Shown: positions 23,650-37,700 of the stretch, piece after piece | Position numbering within the stretch: position 1 is the stretch's first letter | How the letters are laid out: every line of letters begins with the position of its first letter | Assembly (NCBI RefSeq): GCF_001411555.2 | Contig: NC_049901.1 | Span: forward strand, 14,113,190-14,177,189 | DNA length: 64,000 nt | Direction of reading: 5' to 3' | Source of the DNA: Juglans regia | Taxonomy: Eukaryota; Streptophyta; Magnoliopsida; Fagales; Juglandaceae | Translations under genes and position numbers: made by a program | The notes under the pieces: model-generated | Seen by the model: the letters and a program-made list of their open reading frames with translations, nothing else | Databases searched by the model: none | What the model was told of the DNA's origin: nothing

Positions 23650-25349
23650 ATTATAAACAAGCCATATTCACTATAGCTAAAGTTAGTTCAGCTTTGTGCA
23701 AAAGTTGTGTACTTTTCTCCATTTGCGAAGCGAGAGATCATGAAGATGATACGGAGATAACACCGAAGATTAAGCAAACAAGTGTTAATTTGGGTGAAGA
23801 GCCTGTCATAGAGGATGGAGAGAGACCACTCAAGATTGAGTTATTTACTGGAACTTATCTCTAATATCCTCATTTCGGCTAAAGATTCTCAAAGTCCCTT
23901 CAATTTTATGGAAACCAGAGAGTATGAAATACCTAAGAAGTGTCATTAATAATCAAACATCTCCCAGATAGAGTGTAATGAGATAGCATAAGGAGATGTC
24001 AAATTTTCACTTACAATTGATAACGGGACTGCATGGTTCCCAAAAGTTTGGCACTGAGAAAGATTAATCTAATGAAAAAGGTAGGAGATTATTTAGGATT
24101 TTCTTTTTTTATTTTCTCACTCCAACACCCAAAATTTGAGAGAGGGAGAGATCGAGACACATTTGAATGTGGGTGCTATAATATTTATTGCTTATCATTT
24201 GAGTCTTCTCGACAACTTTGTTGATCCTAGATTTTAGACAAGAATGCTAAAGGATCCCTATTCATAGAGAATGGGAGTCCTGCTATACAATAACCTTACA
24301 CTACACACCCTGACAAAACATTTTTTTTTTTTTTTTCCCTTCTGGAGCTCTCCACGTCTCTCTCTCTCTCTCAAGCTCTCCATTATCTATTCTTATTTTT
24401 TTTTTAGACTTATCAGGTACAAGCAGTTTGGTGCACCAAATCACATACCAACATTCACATAATTTTTTTTATTTAAAAAAAAAAATTTGAAAAAAGAAGA
24501 AAGTCCTCTGTTTGACAAAAATCACTTTCGTCTTTAATTTGTACTATTTCATTAAAAGAATGTCTTACATTTAACATCGATATACAGTTTAGTGCGCAAA
24601 ATTACTTACAAAAAGACTAATTTTCCAGTTTGTTTTTCTTCTAACTTACGCCATTACTCCATTTAAAAATCTCTCCACGTTCTCTCTCTCTCCCCAAGCT
24701 CTCCACTCTCTTAAGAGCGCTCTCTCTCTCTCTCTCTCTCTCCCCTCAAAATCACAAGTCAAGAGTTTTGGTACACAGTTGAGAACTATGACGTGGCCCT
24801 TAGACTGGATTTACCATGTCACAATGTGTGGTGTAGGAAAAATAGACCGACTGCTGAGTGGATCTATTTGTAAAACGGGATTGCCCTTTCATTAGTATAT
24901 TATATCATACACGCACAATTCTCAATTCAAAAAATATCAAATGAAAAAATACATGTCAAAAAAGAAGTTGATTAAGGGCCCTGCTTAGAGTTGAGTCTTA
25001 AAAAATATTTAAATAGTCTAAAAAATTTTTAATAAAAAAATTAAGTTATTTAGACGTTACATATTAAAGTACTTTTAATCACAAACAAGCTAAAAAGTAC
25101 ATTTGATACTTTTCCTCAAACGTACTTTTCTAGATAATGTGAAAATTCCAATTTAAAAAGACTGTCAATTGAAAAAAATACCCATACAATTTTTAGATAA
25201 TTAAAACTTTCAAACTTTAAGGATATGGTCATAATTTTTAAAATTCAAATAATCGTAATTTCTACATCAATATTTTTTTAATTTGTTTGCAAACAAACGT
25301 AATATTTTTAAAAGTACTTTCAACATATAGTTACCAAACAGTAAGATCC
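23650..25349. other. Intergenic region
   Basis: AT-rich sequence with no supported gene. It contains poly-T and CT-rich tracts at 24320-24370 and 24680-24745. Two loosely similar blocks (24290-24480 and 24590-24790) each combine a CT run with 'aagctctcca', suggesting an old duplication or related MITE-like elements. Confidence 0.5.
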
Positions 25350-25541
25350 AATTTGGATACAAAAACGGTTTCACCTCATCATTATAATTTTACCAAATTC
25401 ACACATAAAATATGATAAATAATTCAACTTTTTCAAATTCTAAAATAATAATAATATTAAAAAATAATATTCTAACGATATTTTATTTAATTTTTAACTT
25501 TAATCTAAAACTATCTCATCTTATCTCTATATCCAAACAAG
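25350..25541. mobile_element. MITE of the 'tttggata...tatccaaa' family, copy 1
   Basis: Starts TTTGGATAC and ends TATCCAAAC, with internal 'cacctcatcattataattt' and 'aataataataatatt'. The same order is seen at 48831-49014 and 52176-52361. Confidence 0.75.
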
Positions 25542-26163
25542 ACCAAAATAACTTTTTAATAATAAAACTTATTAATTAAATTATAAATCCTAAAATTATA
25601 AAACTATATTTTCTTCCGCAATCTCAAGCATGCACTAAATAGATTATGGGTTCAATTAATATGACATGCATGGCCCGTAAAAGACTATGAACTCCTATTT
25701 GCTACACAAGTCCAGCTTTCTAATTAATTCAATGCATTAAAGCGAACGTGTCTACATATATATTTTCTCCTTCCAATTAACTATTTTTTTCATGAGTATC
25801 ATTTAGCAGGTGACTAACCTTTTGCATATTTTCAATCAACTCAAGGGGCAAGAGAACATGCATGTTTGACACGTATCTGCTCCTAAAAGTTGACAAGTTT
25901 TAAGTTTTCTTCAGAAAGGCCTGTTGAATCCAGTGTCTATATCTGCTGTTGTTCAAATAAAAAACCCAGTTAGTCAAAGAAATGGAAATTAGACGTATTG
26001 ATGACTACCTCAGACAGACTGGTTAAGCGTGTCAAAGTTGAATCCATCAACATGTATTTTCTGCTTGTATAGTAAAGAAAGCAGATTTATTTAATTATGA
26101 CACTGCATCCTGCAGAAAATATGGTCCATAAAACTAGCTGAACAAAACAGAACCGGAAATTCG
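25542..26163. other. 3' flank of the first P450 gene
   Basis: Non-coding. It should contain the 3' untranslated region and polyadenylation signals of the minus-strand P450. No other feature recognised. Confidence 0.5.
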
Positions 26164-27855
26164 TCAATCGTAAAGGCGATAAGTAGGAATGGCAAGTAGA
26201 TGCTTAGCTCTAGGAACTGTAACACCAAACACCTCAGTCATGTCCAACTCAGCTGGCTGCATGTTATCTGGAAGGTCCCAATCAAAGCAATGAACAAGCT
26301 GTGCTATTACTAGCCGAACCACAGTTAGACCCAACTCCATCCCCGGGCAGCCTCTTCTACCGGCACCAAATGGGATTAGTTGGAAGTCACGTCCCCTGAG
26401 ATCTATGTTACTCCCAACAAACCTCTCCGGGAAGAACTTCTCTGCATCACTCCAAACACTCGGATCTCTCCCAATTGCCCATACGTTTATCATCACTCTA
26501 GACTTTCCGGGAATGTGGAAACCATTAACTGTGCAATCTTCCCTGGCCTCATGAGGAAGCAAAAGTGGTACTACTGGATGTAGCCTGAAGGTTTCCTTTA
26601 CAACCATGCTCAAGTAATCCAATCTATCCAAGTCTGCTTCCTCTACCATCCTCTTCAAGCCCACCTCATTTTCTAACTCCTTTTGAAGTTTCTTCATTAC
26701 CCGTGGATGCTTCATTAGTTCCGAGAGTGCCCAGTCAATTGCTGTGGCAGAAGTGTCCAGCGAAGCTAGCATATCCTGCGCAAGGATATCAGTGTCAGGA
26801 AATTAAAACGATAAACGTACAAAGAAATTTGGGACACCCGTAAAGATTTTGAGTTTGACTATGTAAAATAAATGCAAGCAACTTGATTTAGGATACTTTG
26901 ATACTCCTATTAAAATATTTGCTCTGTGAGTTATTACCAAAATTATGGCTTTGATATTGGTCCGTTCAATAGGGTACTCAGATTCTTCAGATCCCATGAA
27001 ACTCAACATGACGCCTACGAAGTCCACAGTCTTGTTTTCGTCCTTGGATTGGACATGCTCATCGATGATCTTCTCAAAAAAGTCGTCAAAAATCATACTA
27101 ACAGCCTTCATACGTCGTGTCAGCCCCTGAAGGTCAAGAGGAGCGATGCAAGGAATGTAATCGCCTAGGTTGGCAACTGCTCCTAGATGCATAGCCTCCT
27201 GGACTACAGCCTTGAATCCCTTCTCGTCAAGATCTTTGTCCATGTACTTCTTCCCAAATACCATACGGCAAATCATATCCGCGCTGAGAGATGAAACCTT
27301 GGCACTCAGATCAACAGCAACACAATCAGCAGCAGCCTCTTGAATAAACTTTATCAGTAGGCCAAGCTCTTCTTTTCTCATGGATTTGAAAGAACTGATT
27401 TTACGGTTGCTAAGCAACTCGAGGGTGCACATCTTGCGTATGTTGCGCCAGTAAGAGCCGTAGGGAGCAAAGGTCAAGCTCTTTTGCTCATAAGAGAGGT
27501 GCTTTGAGGCCTCATGAGGCGGTCTGCTAGCAAACACAAGGTCATGCGCTTTAAGGAACAGCTCGGCATCTTGAGGCGATGAAACAACAATTGCAGGCAC
27601 CAAGCCCAATCGCATGTACATGATGGGGCCGTACTTTTGGGCTAGCCGACATAAATCTCGATGAGGAAATTCCCCTAACATATGAAGGCTCCCAAAGATG
27701 GGAAACCCTCTTGGGCCAGGAGGTAGTTTCTTAGTCTTGTTCTTGCTTTTCCATGCCCGTTCTCGCAGGAGATAAGCAAGCATAACCACAGAGATCACTA
27801 TTGTCCATGACCAAGCGATGGTGTCCATGTTTCCTTCAGATTGGTCCATGTCCAT
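26164..27855 (-). CDS. Cytochrome P450, CYP71 clan (CYP736A-like), intact
   Basis: Two exons, 27855-26938 (306 codons) and 26775-26164 (203 codons plus stop), are joined over a 162-base GT-AG intron in phase 0. The position is the conserved single intron of the A-type family. The 509-residue product has an N-terminal membrane anchor (about residues 13-31), the PPGP hinge (45-48), the oxygen-binding I-helix motif A310-S-L-D313-T314 and the E367-x-x-R370 pair. PERF follows at 422-425, then the haem loop [11 protein letters not shown] with ligand C449. All key residues are present and the length is normal. Expected to be an ER-bound monooxygenase using a P450 reductase; the substrate is unknown. 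ATG 27855 is chosen as the first in frame; Met10 is an alternative start. A near copy lies upstream at 31728-38274. Confidence 0.93.
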
Positions 27856-27896
27856 GGCTTTCTTATAACTGAAGAAAATCCAAACTTTTGAAGGCT

Positions 27897-27925
27897 ACAT
27901 ATATATATATATATATAATATATAC
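27897..27925 (-). promoter_or_regulatory. (AT)n tract, possible TATA region of the first P450
   Basis: An alternating TA run 42-70 bases upstream of the start codon ATG 27855. Its position suits a TATA element with a very short leader, but it may just be a microsatellite. Confidence 0.35.
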
Positions 27926-30900
27926 GTATATGCATTTGTGAGTGAATTACTTTGAAACTTTTTATGGCGACGATAGTGTCCTATCAATAATGTCGGCCAC
28001 GAAAGGATCGTCTGGTTTTTCAAACTCAACGACAAGAAGTGATCATTGCGTATTTCCTGGCAACCTGCACATGTCACTTTGATCTGAAGTGAATGAATTG
28101 TTATTTGTTTGTGACGTGTTGAGGCAGATGGATCACGTACTGTATTCATTGGCCAGTTTCATCCAATTCTATCCAATTTTATTTTATTATTATAAATTTT
28201 TTATTTTAACATAAAATCTAATAAAATAATTATTTTTTAAAATTTTTAAATAATAATAATATTAAAAAATAATATTTTTTCTCAACTCAACTTAGCGTTT
28301 CAAAGCCTTAAATTAAATAAGAGAAAATTAGGTAGATTGGGCCAACCCACTTCAATCAATGAGCTCGAGTGGCAAGAAAGCATTTTTGACACGTCTTGCT
28401 CCATCAAATTGATGAAAAGACCTTTTGAATTCAATGTCAATAATAAAATATTATTAAAATATATATTTTTAATATTATTTTTATTTTAAAATTTAAAAAA
28501 ATTAAATTATTTATTTTATTTTATATAAAAATTATAATAATGATACGAGATTATAATGTTTGTAAAAACAAACAGAGCCGCTTTGAACCAACCGTGTTGT
28601 AGTTGGAGGAAAACAACCCATTAGTAAAAATGCAACACGTCAACTTCTGAAAGTTGTTTACAATAGAAAAAAAAAATGATTATTTCTCATCCCCTTCTCC
28701 TCCCCATTCAAAACTTCCGAAACTTATTTTTGTCAGGTGCCTTGCTTCAATTTTTTCGATTGAACACATTACCCTCCATAGGTTACTCTTAAACTAGTAG
28801 TCATGAACCATTAAACTACTAGACTTGGAATCTACTTCACTCTCGGTTTCATTCTAAAACAGACCCAATACTATGATATTGCAAAACAATAACCATAAAG
28901 TAATAGCAAAAAAATGATAAAGATATGGATTAAAGTAGTTTCAATCATACGAATGATAGGTAATGAACAGTGGTCGAGATGCACGTCTGATAGGTAATGT
29001 GCAGTGGCCGAAGGGCCTTTGAGACATTTTTACAAACAGTCAATATTCATGGAGTAGATGACTTATCAATCCATATGCCAAGATAATTTCAATAGCCCAA
29101 ATTACAATAACTTCGAAATGAGATCTAACTCCAATACAAGAACTCCAATACAAGTCCACATGAAGTTCTGTTAAGACTGAAAATTAAGTTCTATCAAAAT
29201 ATTAGTTTTTTGAAAATCTTTGAATGCGACATCATGGCTGTAGTCGAGAGGCAGTTGCGCCGATTCTCTGCAGTCAAGAATGAGTGGGGTGACGTCGAAT
29301 TTGGATTGGGATGGAGTGGGTGCCGTCGTGTTTGGGTTGGGATAGAGTGGGTGCCATTGGTTGATGGGTTCGAATAGGAAAAGGAAGAGGAAGAAAAGAG
29401 AATGAGAAATTGGATAGGTTGTTCAGATGTAGTGAGATGCATAGTAATAGAAGTAAGAAGCTGACACATCGCATTTTAATTAGTGAGCTGATTTTATGAG
29501 ATACTCAGACGGAATGTTGCCTAAGTTTTCTCAAAAACAAATGAAGGCCTAAATCTGCTGAGCTCCATGTTTATATTTACTATGGATCAAATAAAGTAAT
29601 TCATACAAAACACAAGGGAAAATGCTTGGCCACAAGAGGCAGTCCCGATACATTTTGTCTATTTTTTTTTTAATATTTAAAGTATAAAAAAATGTATAAA
29701 AAAATAAATAAAGGGCCCAAATGGCCTTCTAAATAATGTCTCTCGCCTGCTATAGCAGCACTTAAAAAGACAATTAAGATCGGAATAATCTTATTTTGAC
29801 GCATTATCTTGATAATTCGTATTTTATTTTATTTTTATTTTAAGAAAATGATTATTAGTGTATTGATATATTTTTACATTTTTTAAAAATATTTTAAGAT
29901 GATAAAAAATATAAATTAAAAAATAATAAATAATAAAAAATTAATTTTGATCTAGCAGTAACTTGCAGCGGTCAGATATTAGTGATAAAGTAGCACTACT
30001 TATATAGAATAATAGTAGTACTAGGTTACCACCCAGCAATGACCACTGGGCATGCTGTCTAGCGCACATTTATCTTTTTATTTTTTTATTTTATTTTTTC
30101 ATATTTTTTAAACATATTTAAATATTTTAAAAAAATAAAAAATATATATTAATACATTAAAAGTTACTTTCTCAATTATTAACAAGTAATATAAAATATA
30201 TAAACAGTCAAAGGTAATGACAAATTTAGATGGCATACAGTATTTTTTTAAAGGGTGTGGCTATTGTGTCGTCCCATCTTAATAGTATAAATTTTTTTTT
30301 TGTCACATTTTCTAATATATTTAAAATCACTTCTTTAATCACTAAATTAAAAAATAAAGGAAAAAAAAAAAAAAAAAAGACAAGCGGTCAAATGAAGATG
30401 TCAAATAGAGTAGGCATAATAGTGTTTTCCTTTTCGAAAATAAGTAGAGTAGAGAAACGACTCAATCACGGCTTCCCAAACGTCCTATGTCCAATACGTA
30501 CTATATTTAATCAATTTAATTAACTGTAAAATCAAGATATAAATCCTTGACACATAAGTTTATAAATAGTAGTAAAGTGGTTTATGAATAATAATGATAA
30601 AATTTGAGATAAATATTTTTTTGATTTTAAAAAAGAAGAGAAAAAAAATTGAATAACAAATATTATAAAATTAAAATATTGTTATAATGTAGTTTTTTAA
30701 TAATATTTTTTTTAGAATTTAAAAATATTGAATTATTTTTTATTTTTTGTTTAAAAGTTTAAAAAAGTTGCAATGATTAGTTTAAAAAATTGTAATGACT
30801 AATTCAAAAATATTTGTATTTGAGTGATATTTAAAAAGAAAATAAAATAAAATGAAACGAAAATTTTGAAATAAAAACTTTTTCCAAACAAGGCCTTAAC

Positions 30901-30985
30901 CTCAAAAGTTTTTCTATGATATAATGTAAACCTATTACATATCCTAAAAACTTAAACTCACTAAAGAAGTACTTTATTATTATTA
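27926..30985. other. Intergenic region between the P450 genes
   Basis: No gene supported. Truncated relatives of the 'aataataatatt' MITE family lie at 28170-28310, 28435-28560 and 30540-30900. Near 29255-29350 a ~35-base unit ('ggattgggatggagtgggtgcc') is repeated twice. Near 28950-29015 'gataggtaatg..cagtgg' is repeated twice. Poly-A and poly-T runs flank probable MITE ends at 29620-30380. Confidence 0.5.
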
Positions 30986-30987
30986 TA

Positions 30988-31160
30988 AGAAAAATGATAA
31001 TTACAATCGTAAGTGCAAACGTCGTACAATCATTTTAAAAAAATTGAATAAATACAAGATTCACACGAAAAAATTAATTTTTTAATTATGGATCTCATTT
31101 TTTTTTAAAATGACTATACAGAACTTACACACTCTACGATTATATATAACATTACTCTTT
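30988..31160. mobile_element. Small MITE with imperfect terminal inverted repeats
   Basis: Left end 'aatgataattacaatcgta' pairs with right end 'tacgattatatataacatt'. The inside is AT-rich. A related, less complete copy lies at 31316-31480 ('aatgctacatacaatcgtga'). Confidence 0.6.
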
Positions 31161-31315
31161 TTATAAAGTCGAAATTTTGAATCTATCATCCTTCCCTGGT
31201 GGTGATCACTTGAAACTCTCATAATTTCGTTGTTTTGTTGTTCAAACTACAAATCACATATCTAATTATTCAAAAGGGTAAATTTAGGCTCCGATTAGAT
31301 TTGATCTGTAAAGTG

Positions 31316-31480
31316 TGTAGAATAATGCTACATACAATCGTGAATTATGCAAGTCCTATACAATTATTTAAAAAAAAAAAAGATCTATTATTAAAAATTT
31401 AATTATTTTTTCATGTAAATTCTATATATATTCATCTTTTTTAAAATAATTGTATAGCATTTATGTATTCATGAGTGTAA
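31316..31480. mobile_element. Related small MITE
   Basis: Begins 'aataatgctacatacaatcgtg', shares its inner 'tttaattatttttt' with the preceding element, and ends near 'attgtatagcatttatg'. Confidence 0.5.
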
Positions 31481-31727
31481 CTATTTCCGAAGGTGCGTAT
31501 CAGAAAAGAAAATCCAATCCATCAACACGCGTTCTCTGGTCCCGTAAAGAAAGCGAAGTAAATTCTAGCTTGAAAATGTCTAGCAAGACAGTCCAGCAGA
31601 AAATATGGTCCATATGCAAACAGAAAGTGGAATTCACAAATGATTATGTACAACTTAACTAGAAATTTCAGAAATTGCACAGGCAGATTACTTAAGATAA
31701 CAAAAACAAAAAAGAACGAAGATTATG

Positions 31728-34700
31728 TCAATCTTGAAGCCGATAAGTAGGAATGGCAAGTAGATGCTTGGCTCTAGGAACTGTAACACCAAACACCTCA
31801 GTCATGTCCAACTCAGTTGGGAGTATGTTCTTTGGAAGAACCCAATCAAAGCAATGCACAAGTTGTGCTATTACTAGCCGAACCACAGTTAGACCCAACT
31901 CCATCCCCGGGCAGCCTCTTCTACCGGCACCAAATGGGATTAGTTGGAAGTCACGTCCCCTTAGATCTATGTTACTCCCAACAAACCTCTCCGGGAAGAA
32001 CTTCTCTGCATCACTCCAAACACTCGGGTCTCTCCCGATTGCCCATACGTTTATCATCACTCTAGACTTTCTGGGAATGTGGAAACCATTAACTCTGCAA
32101 TCTTCCCTGGCCTCATGAGGAAGCAAAAGTGGTACTACTGGATGTAGCCTTAAGGTTTCCTTTACAATCATGTCCAAATACTCCAACCTATCCAAGTCTG
32201 CTTCCTCTACCATCCTCTTCAAGCCCACCACATTTTCCAGCTCCTTTTGAAGTTTCTTCATTATACGTGGATGCTTCATTAGTTCTGAGAGTGCCCAATC
32301 AATTGCTGTTGCTGAAGTGTCCATTGAGGCTGCAAGCATGTCCTGCAACCATATTTTTTTCTAGGAAATTAGCACCATCTATTGCTAGATAACAGGCTCA
32401 AGAATTAATGTTTTCATTATATGACTGAAGCAATACAGTGTTGTTTATATAGGCAATAAGAAGAGCCCAGAACATTCGGGCAAATTATCGAATACGTGCT
32501 GTGCATGATGCACACTCATGCTAGTCTATGTCAGAGGCAGTTACAACAAGAATCCTCACTACAAACAAATCACAATGTGTATTTACGTAAGAGGGCATAA
32601 CTAATCTTGGGTTTGTTTGCCATCTGCTGAGTTGGAAATATTCTGCAATGGATGTTGACTGGTTTGAGTGCCACGACAGTGAGCTGCTGAGCTGGGAGAG
32701 ATATTATTGGTGCTGCTGCTATTAGCCTCCCGCGAGTCCAGCATGGGTACCAGGGTGAGACTCGACCGTAGAAGCTGAAACCTGTTGGAGACCAATGGTT
32801 TTGTGAAGACATCCGCAACCTGATCTTTGGAGGAGATAAAAGCAACATGGAGAGTTTTGGAGGCAACTTGATTTCGGACAAAATGAAAGTCTATCTCTAT
32901 GTGCTTGGTACGGGAGTGCATGACAGGGTTTACTGAAAGGTACGTAGCTCCCAGGTTATCACACCAAAGAGTGGGAGGTTTAGGAAGGAAAACACCAAGC
33001 TCTTTGAGTAAGGATTGAAACCAGAGAAGCTCGGCAGTGGTGTTAGCCAATGCTCGGTATTCTGCTTAGGTGCTAGAGCGTGCGATGGTACTTTGTTTCT
33101 TGGATCCCCATGAGACAAGATTAGAGCCGAGAAAGATGCAAAAACCCCCTGTGGAGCGCCGATCATCAGGGCATCCTGCCCAGTCGGCGTCCGTGAAGGC
33201 TTGCAGAGTGTACTCAGAAAAAGGTTTGATATGCAAGCCAAGGTGAGCAGTGTGTTTAAGGTACCTCAATATTCGCTTGACAGCCTGCCAGTGGGGAACC
33301 TTCGGAGTGTGCATAAATTGGCACACTTTGTTGACGGCATAGGCAACATCAGGACGTGTTAGGGACAAGTACTGGAGACTGCCGACCGTGCTGCGATAAA
33401 GTTTGGGATCTTCAAAGGTTGGAGCATCAGAAAGAGTCAATGGAGCCGAGGCAGACATAGGAGACGTCACTGGCTTAGCAAGATCCATATTTGTTTTCTT
33501 CAGTAAGTCACAAATATACTTGGTCTGAGATAAATGAAGTCCCGTCCCAAGTGATTGAATTTCCAGTCCAAGAAAGAAACGAAGTGGTCCGAGATCCTTA
33601 ACAGGGAAGGAAGAACTGAGAGCATGGAGCACACTTCGAATTGCCTCAGGGTCTGAGCCAGTGAGGATGATATCATCCACATATACTAGAAAAAATAAAG
33701 TGACAGAGGCATGATGATAAATGAATAGAGAAGAGTCCGAAACAGAGGCTGTAAAACCAAGCTCCAACAGCCGATTGCTCAACTTGGAAAACCAAGCCCG
33801 TGGGGCTTGTTTTAGACCATATATAGCTTTGTTCAATTTGCATATATGATGAGGAAAATTGGGATTAACAAAACCAATTGGTTGAGACATATAAACCTGC
33901 TCATGGAGCTCCCCGTGGAGGAAGGCATTGCTAATATCAAGCTGCCGAATAGACCAGTGCTCAGTAACAGCTATGGACAGTATGGTGCGGATCGTAGTGG
34001 GTTTAACCACTGGACTGAAAGTCTCGAAAAAATCCACTCCAGCTTGTTGATGGTAGCCTTTTGCTACCAAGCGAGCTTTTCGGCGATCCACAGTGCCATC
34101 AGATAAACGCTTAGTCCTGAAAACCCATCTACAACCAACAACGTTAGTATTTTCAGGAGCTGGTACAAGACTCCAAGTATTATTTTGAAGAAGGGCCTGG
34201 AACTCAGTGGACATGGCAGTGCGCCATTCATGGTGCTTGACAGCTTCAGTGTAGCATAGAGGATCTTCAGGAACGGAGGAGGTAATGGTCAAAAAACTTT
34301 TCGGTGGTGGCCAAAGAACCGTGCCATCAGTGTAAACTCTGGGTTTGAGAGAATTGGTTTGAGATCGAGTAACAATGGAGGAGATAGAGGATGAAGGAAG
34401 CTGAGCTGGAGAGGAAGATACAGGCGGAAGAGAGGGATTTTCGGGAGGCAGAGTGTTTTCTGAAGGGATATATGGGCTGGAAGTTAGAGTTGGATTAATG
34501 GAAGGGGATACGGGATTGAGCCGAGAGGAGGAAATGGGACTAATGGGCCGAGATAGAGATTCGGATGAGGGACTAATGGGCCGAATTGAAGGAGTTGGAC
34601 TATTGAGTGAAGAGGAGGTTGCGGTTTGGGCAGGCTGGGAAATAAAAGGATGAGGGCCTAAAATTGAAGGAAGGGAGGAAGTCAGGGACGTGGGCTGGGT

Positions 34701-37700
34701 TGGAGAGGAAAAAGGAAAAAGTTGTTCATCAAACACTACGTCCCGAGAAATGTATAATCGGTCAGTAGGGAGATGAAGGCAGCGATATCCTTTATGGGAA
34801 TCACTGTAACCAAGGAAAAGACATTGTGTTGAACGGAGATCTAATTTATGGCGATTGTAAGGCCTGAGATGGGGCCAACAAGCAGTGCCAAAAATTTTAA
34901 GAAAAGAATAATCAGGTGGTTTGTGAAATAATTTTTCATACGGAGAACAATGGTGTAAGGCAGGAGAAGGCAAGCGATTGATAAGAAAAATTGCCGTATG
35001 GAAGGCATCGGCCCAATAAAGTTGAGGTAAGGATGCATGGGCCATAAGAGCAAGGCCCGTTTCGACGATGTGTCGATGTTTTCGTTCTATTGCACCATTT
35101 TGTTGGTGAGTATGAGGACAAGAGATGCGATGTAAGATGCCTTGAGAAGTAAGATAATTTTTAAAAGAACGATATTCACCACCCCAATCACTTTGGAGAG
35201 ACAATATTTTTGAATTGAAAAACCGTTCAACATGAACTTGAAATTTTAAAAAGATAGACATAACATCAGACTTTTGCACAAGCGGATACCACCATGTATA
35301 CCGAGTAAAATCATCTAAAAAGGACACATAGTATTTGAATCCTTCACGAGAAAGGACAGGGGCAGGGCCCCATACATCTGTGTAAATTAATTGCAATGGT
35401 TTGGAAGAGTGCTGATGAGATGATTTAAACGGCAACTGGTGACTTTTAGCAGCACGACAAGCTGAACAAGAAGTAGACGTAGATGGAGAGGAAGCTGGAA
35501 GATTGTATTTGGAGATAATTCGAGAGACAAGTTGTAGTGACGGATGACCCAATCGCGAGTGCCACTGAGAAGGAGTGGTGCGCTCACCAATAAGGGCCTG
35601 TGCCGAAGTTGCAGATGGAATGATGTTGGAGAAGGAGTAGAGGCCATTACGCATGGGACCACGAAGGAGAGGGGTTCCCGTCGTTGAATCCTTCACAAGA
35701 AAATGAGAACTATGAAATTCAAACACAACCGAATTATCATGACAGAAACGCTGTACAGAAACTAAATTTTTTGTAATGGCAGGGACATGTAACAGATTTT
35801 TAAGAAGAAAAGAATGAGAGGGAGTAGAGATTTTAGAGTCACCAATGTTGGCAATAGGTAGCTCGGTGCCATCACCAATCCGAATTTGCTCATTACCACC
35901 ATAAGGTCCTGAAGTGAGGTTGAGGTTGGACATATCTGAGGTAATATGGTTGGTTGCAGCCGTGTCGGGATACCACGATGAATCAGGTGAAGCACTTGAG
36001 CTGCTGTAGTTGGCGGTGAGATTTCGCGGAGGTTCACTTTGATAGGCATGATCAAAGCGAAAGTAACATTTTATGGCACTGTGACCAACTTTGCCACAGA
36101 CTTGACAGATGGGTTTGCCGTGAGGGAGAGGTGAAGGTGCGAAGGTATTTGCAGAGGTTTGAGAGGAGGAGTGACGACCTCGACCACGACCGCGAAAAGG
36201 AGCACGGTTATGACCTCGGTAATTTCCTCGTCCACGATTTGTGTGATTGGGAGGGCCAGAGGTGTAATTGGCAGAGAGAATGGTGGACGCAGGTAGGTGG
36301 GTGGAATGGGCCAGACGACTTTCATAGGTGAGAAGTAAACTGTATAATTCCTCAGGAGCCATTGGTTCAAGTCGGGCTGTTATGGACATAACAAGAGCAT
36401 CATAATCGCTGTTTAAGCCAGCAAGAAGGTAAGAGGTAAATTCATCAGAAGAAAGAGGGGTGCCGGCAGCACACATAGTGTCTGAAAGGTGTTTAAGTTT
36501 CCGAAAATAATCAGAAACAGAGCTGGCTCCTTTTGAAATGGTGGCTAGCTGATAACGGAGTTGAGTCACTCGCGCATGAGATTGAGATGAAAAAAGTTTT
36601 TCAATGGCTGACCAGGCCGCTTGAGAGGTAGAATGCCCAACCATTTGAGCAATGAGGTTATCGGACAGAGTAGATATAATGGCACTAAGGATCATCTGAT
36701 CAGTTTTGGTCCAAGCAAGAAAGGTTGGATTAATGGTGGTTTTATCCGAAAGAAAACGAGAAGGTGGTTTACTTGAACCATCAACAAAATGAAAAAGGTC
36801 TTGACCCCGAAGATAGGGAACCATTTGTGTGCGCCAAAGAAGGTAGTTCTCATGAGTGAGTTTGACGGTAACTAAATGGGAGAGGTGTGGAAGGGAAGAA
36901 GAAGAAGTGGGTGGTGGTGATGCTTCAGCCATGGGAGCAGACGTTTGTCTTTGTAGTGGCTCTTGATACCATGCTAGATAACAGGCTCAAGAATTAATGT
37001 TTTCATTATATGACTGAAGCAATACAGTGTTGTTTATATAGGCAATAAAAAGAGCCCAGAACATTCGGGCAAATTATCGAATACGTGCTGTGCATGATGC
37101 ACACTCATGCTAGTCTATGTCAGAGGCAGTTACAACAAGAATCCTCACTACAAACAAATCACAATGTGTATTTACGTAAGAGGGCATAACTAATCTTGGG
37201 TTTGTTTGCCATCTGCTGAGTTGGAAATATTCTGCAATGGATGTTGACTGGTTTGAGTGCCACGACAGTGAGCTGCTGAGCTGGGAGAGATATTATTGGT
37301 GGTGCTGCTATTATCTATAAATCAAAATAGTACAGTACTTGACCCATACTCGCATATAAGGGAAGTTCTGTGAAAATTACCAAAATTGTTGCTTTGATGT
37401 TTGACCGTTCAATAAGGTACTCAGATTCTTCAGATCCCATGAAACTCAACATGACGTCAACAAAGTCCTTAGCCTTATTTTCGTCCTTGGATTGGACATG
37501 CTCATCGATGATCTTCTCCAAAAAGTCATCAAATATCTTACTTACAGCCTTCATGCGTCGTTTCAACCCCTGAAGGTCAAGGGGAGCAATACAAGGAATG
37601 TAATCACCAAGGTTGGGGACTGCTGAAAGCTCCATTCCCTCTCGGATTACAGCCCTGAATCCACTCTCATCAAAATCCTTATCCATGTACTTCTTCCCCA

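Larger units (their letters stand above)
32383..37313 (-). mobile_element. Ty1/copia LTR retrotransposon, young and nearly intact
   Basis: A 4931-base element on the minus strand between TCTAT duplications, inside the intron of the second P450. The two 342-base LTRs differ at 2 positions by eye, so the insertion is recent. The internal part has a primer site, one long gag-pol frame broken only by one stop, and a purine-rich tract beside the 3' LTR. It lies in the same transcriptional sense as the host gene. Confidence 0.95.

Noticed and set aside
28170..30900. Possible third P450 gene between the two found
   Set aside because: No PPGP, ExxR or haem-loop coding sequence on either strand; only MITE-like AT-rich sequence.
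34453..34653. Plus-strand frame in the first copia element
   Set aside because: Antisense shadow of the low-complexity Ser/Pro region between integrase and reverse transcriptase.
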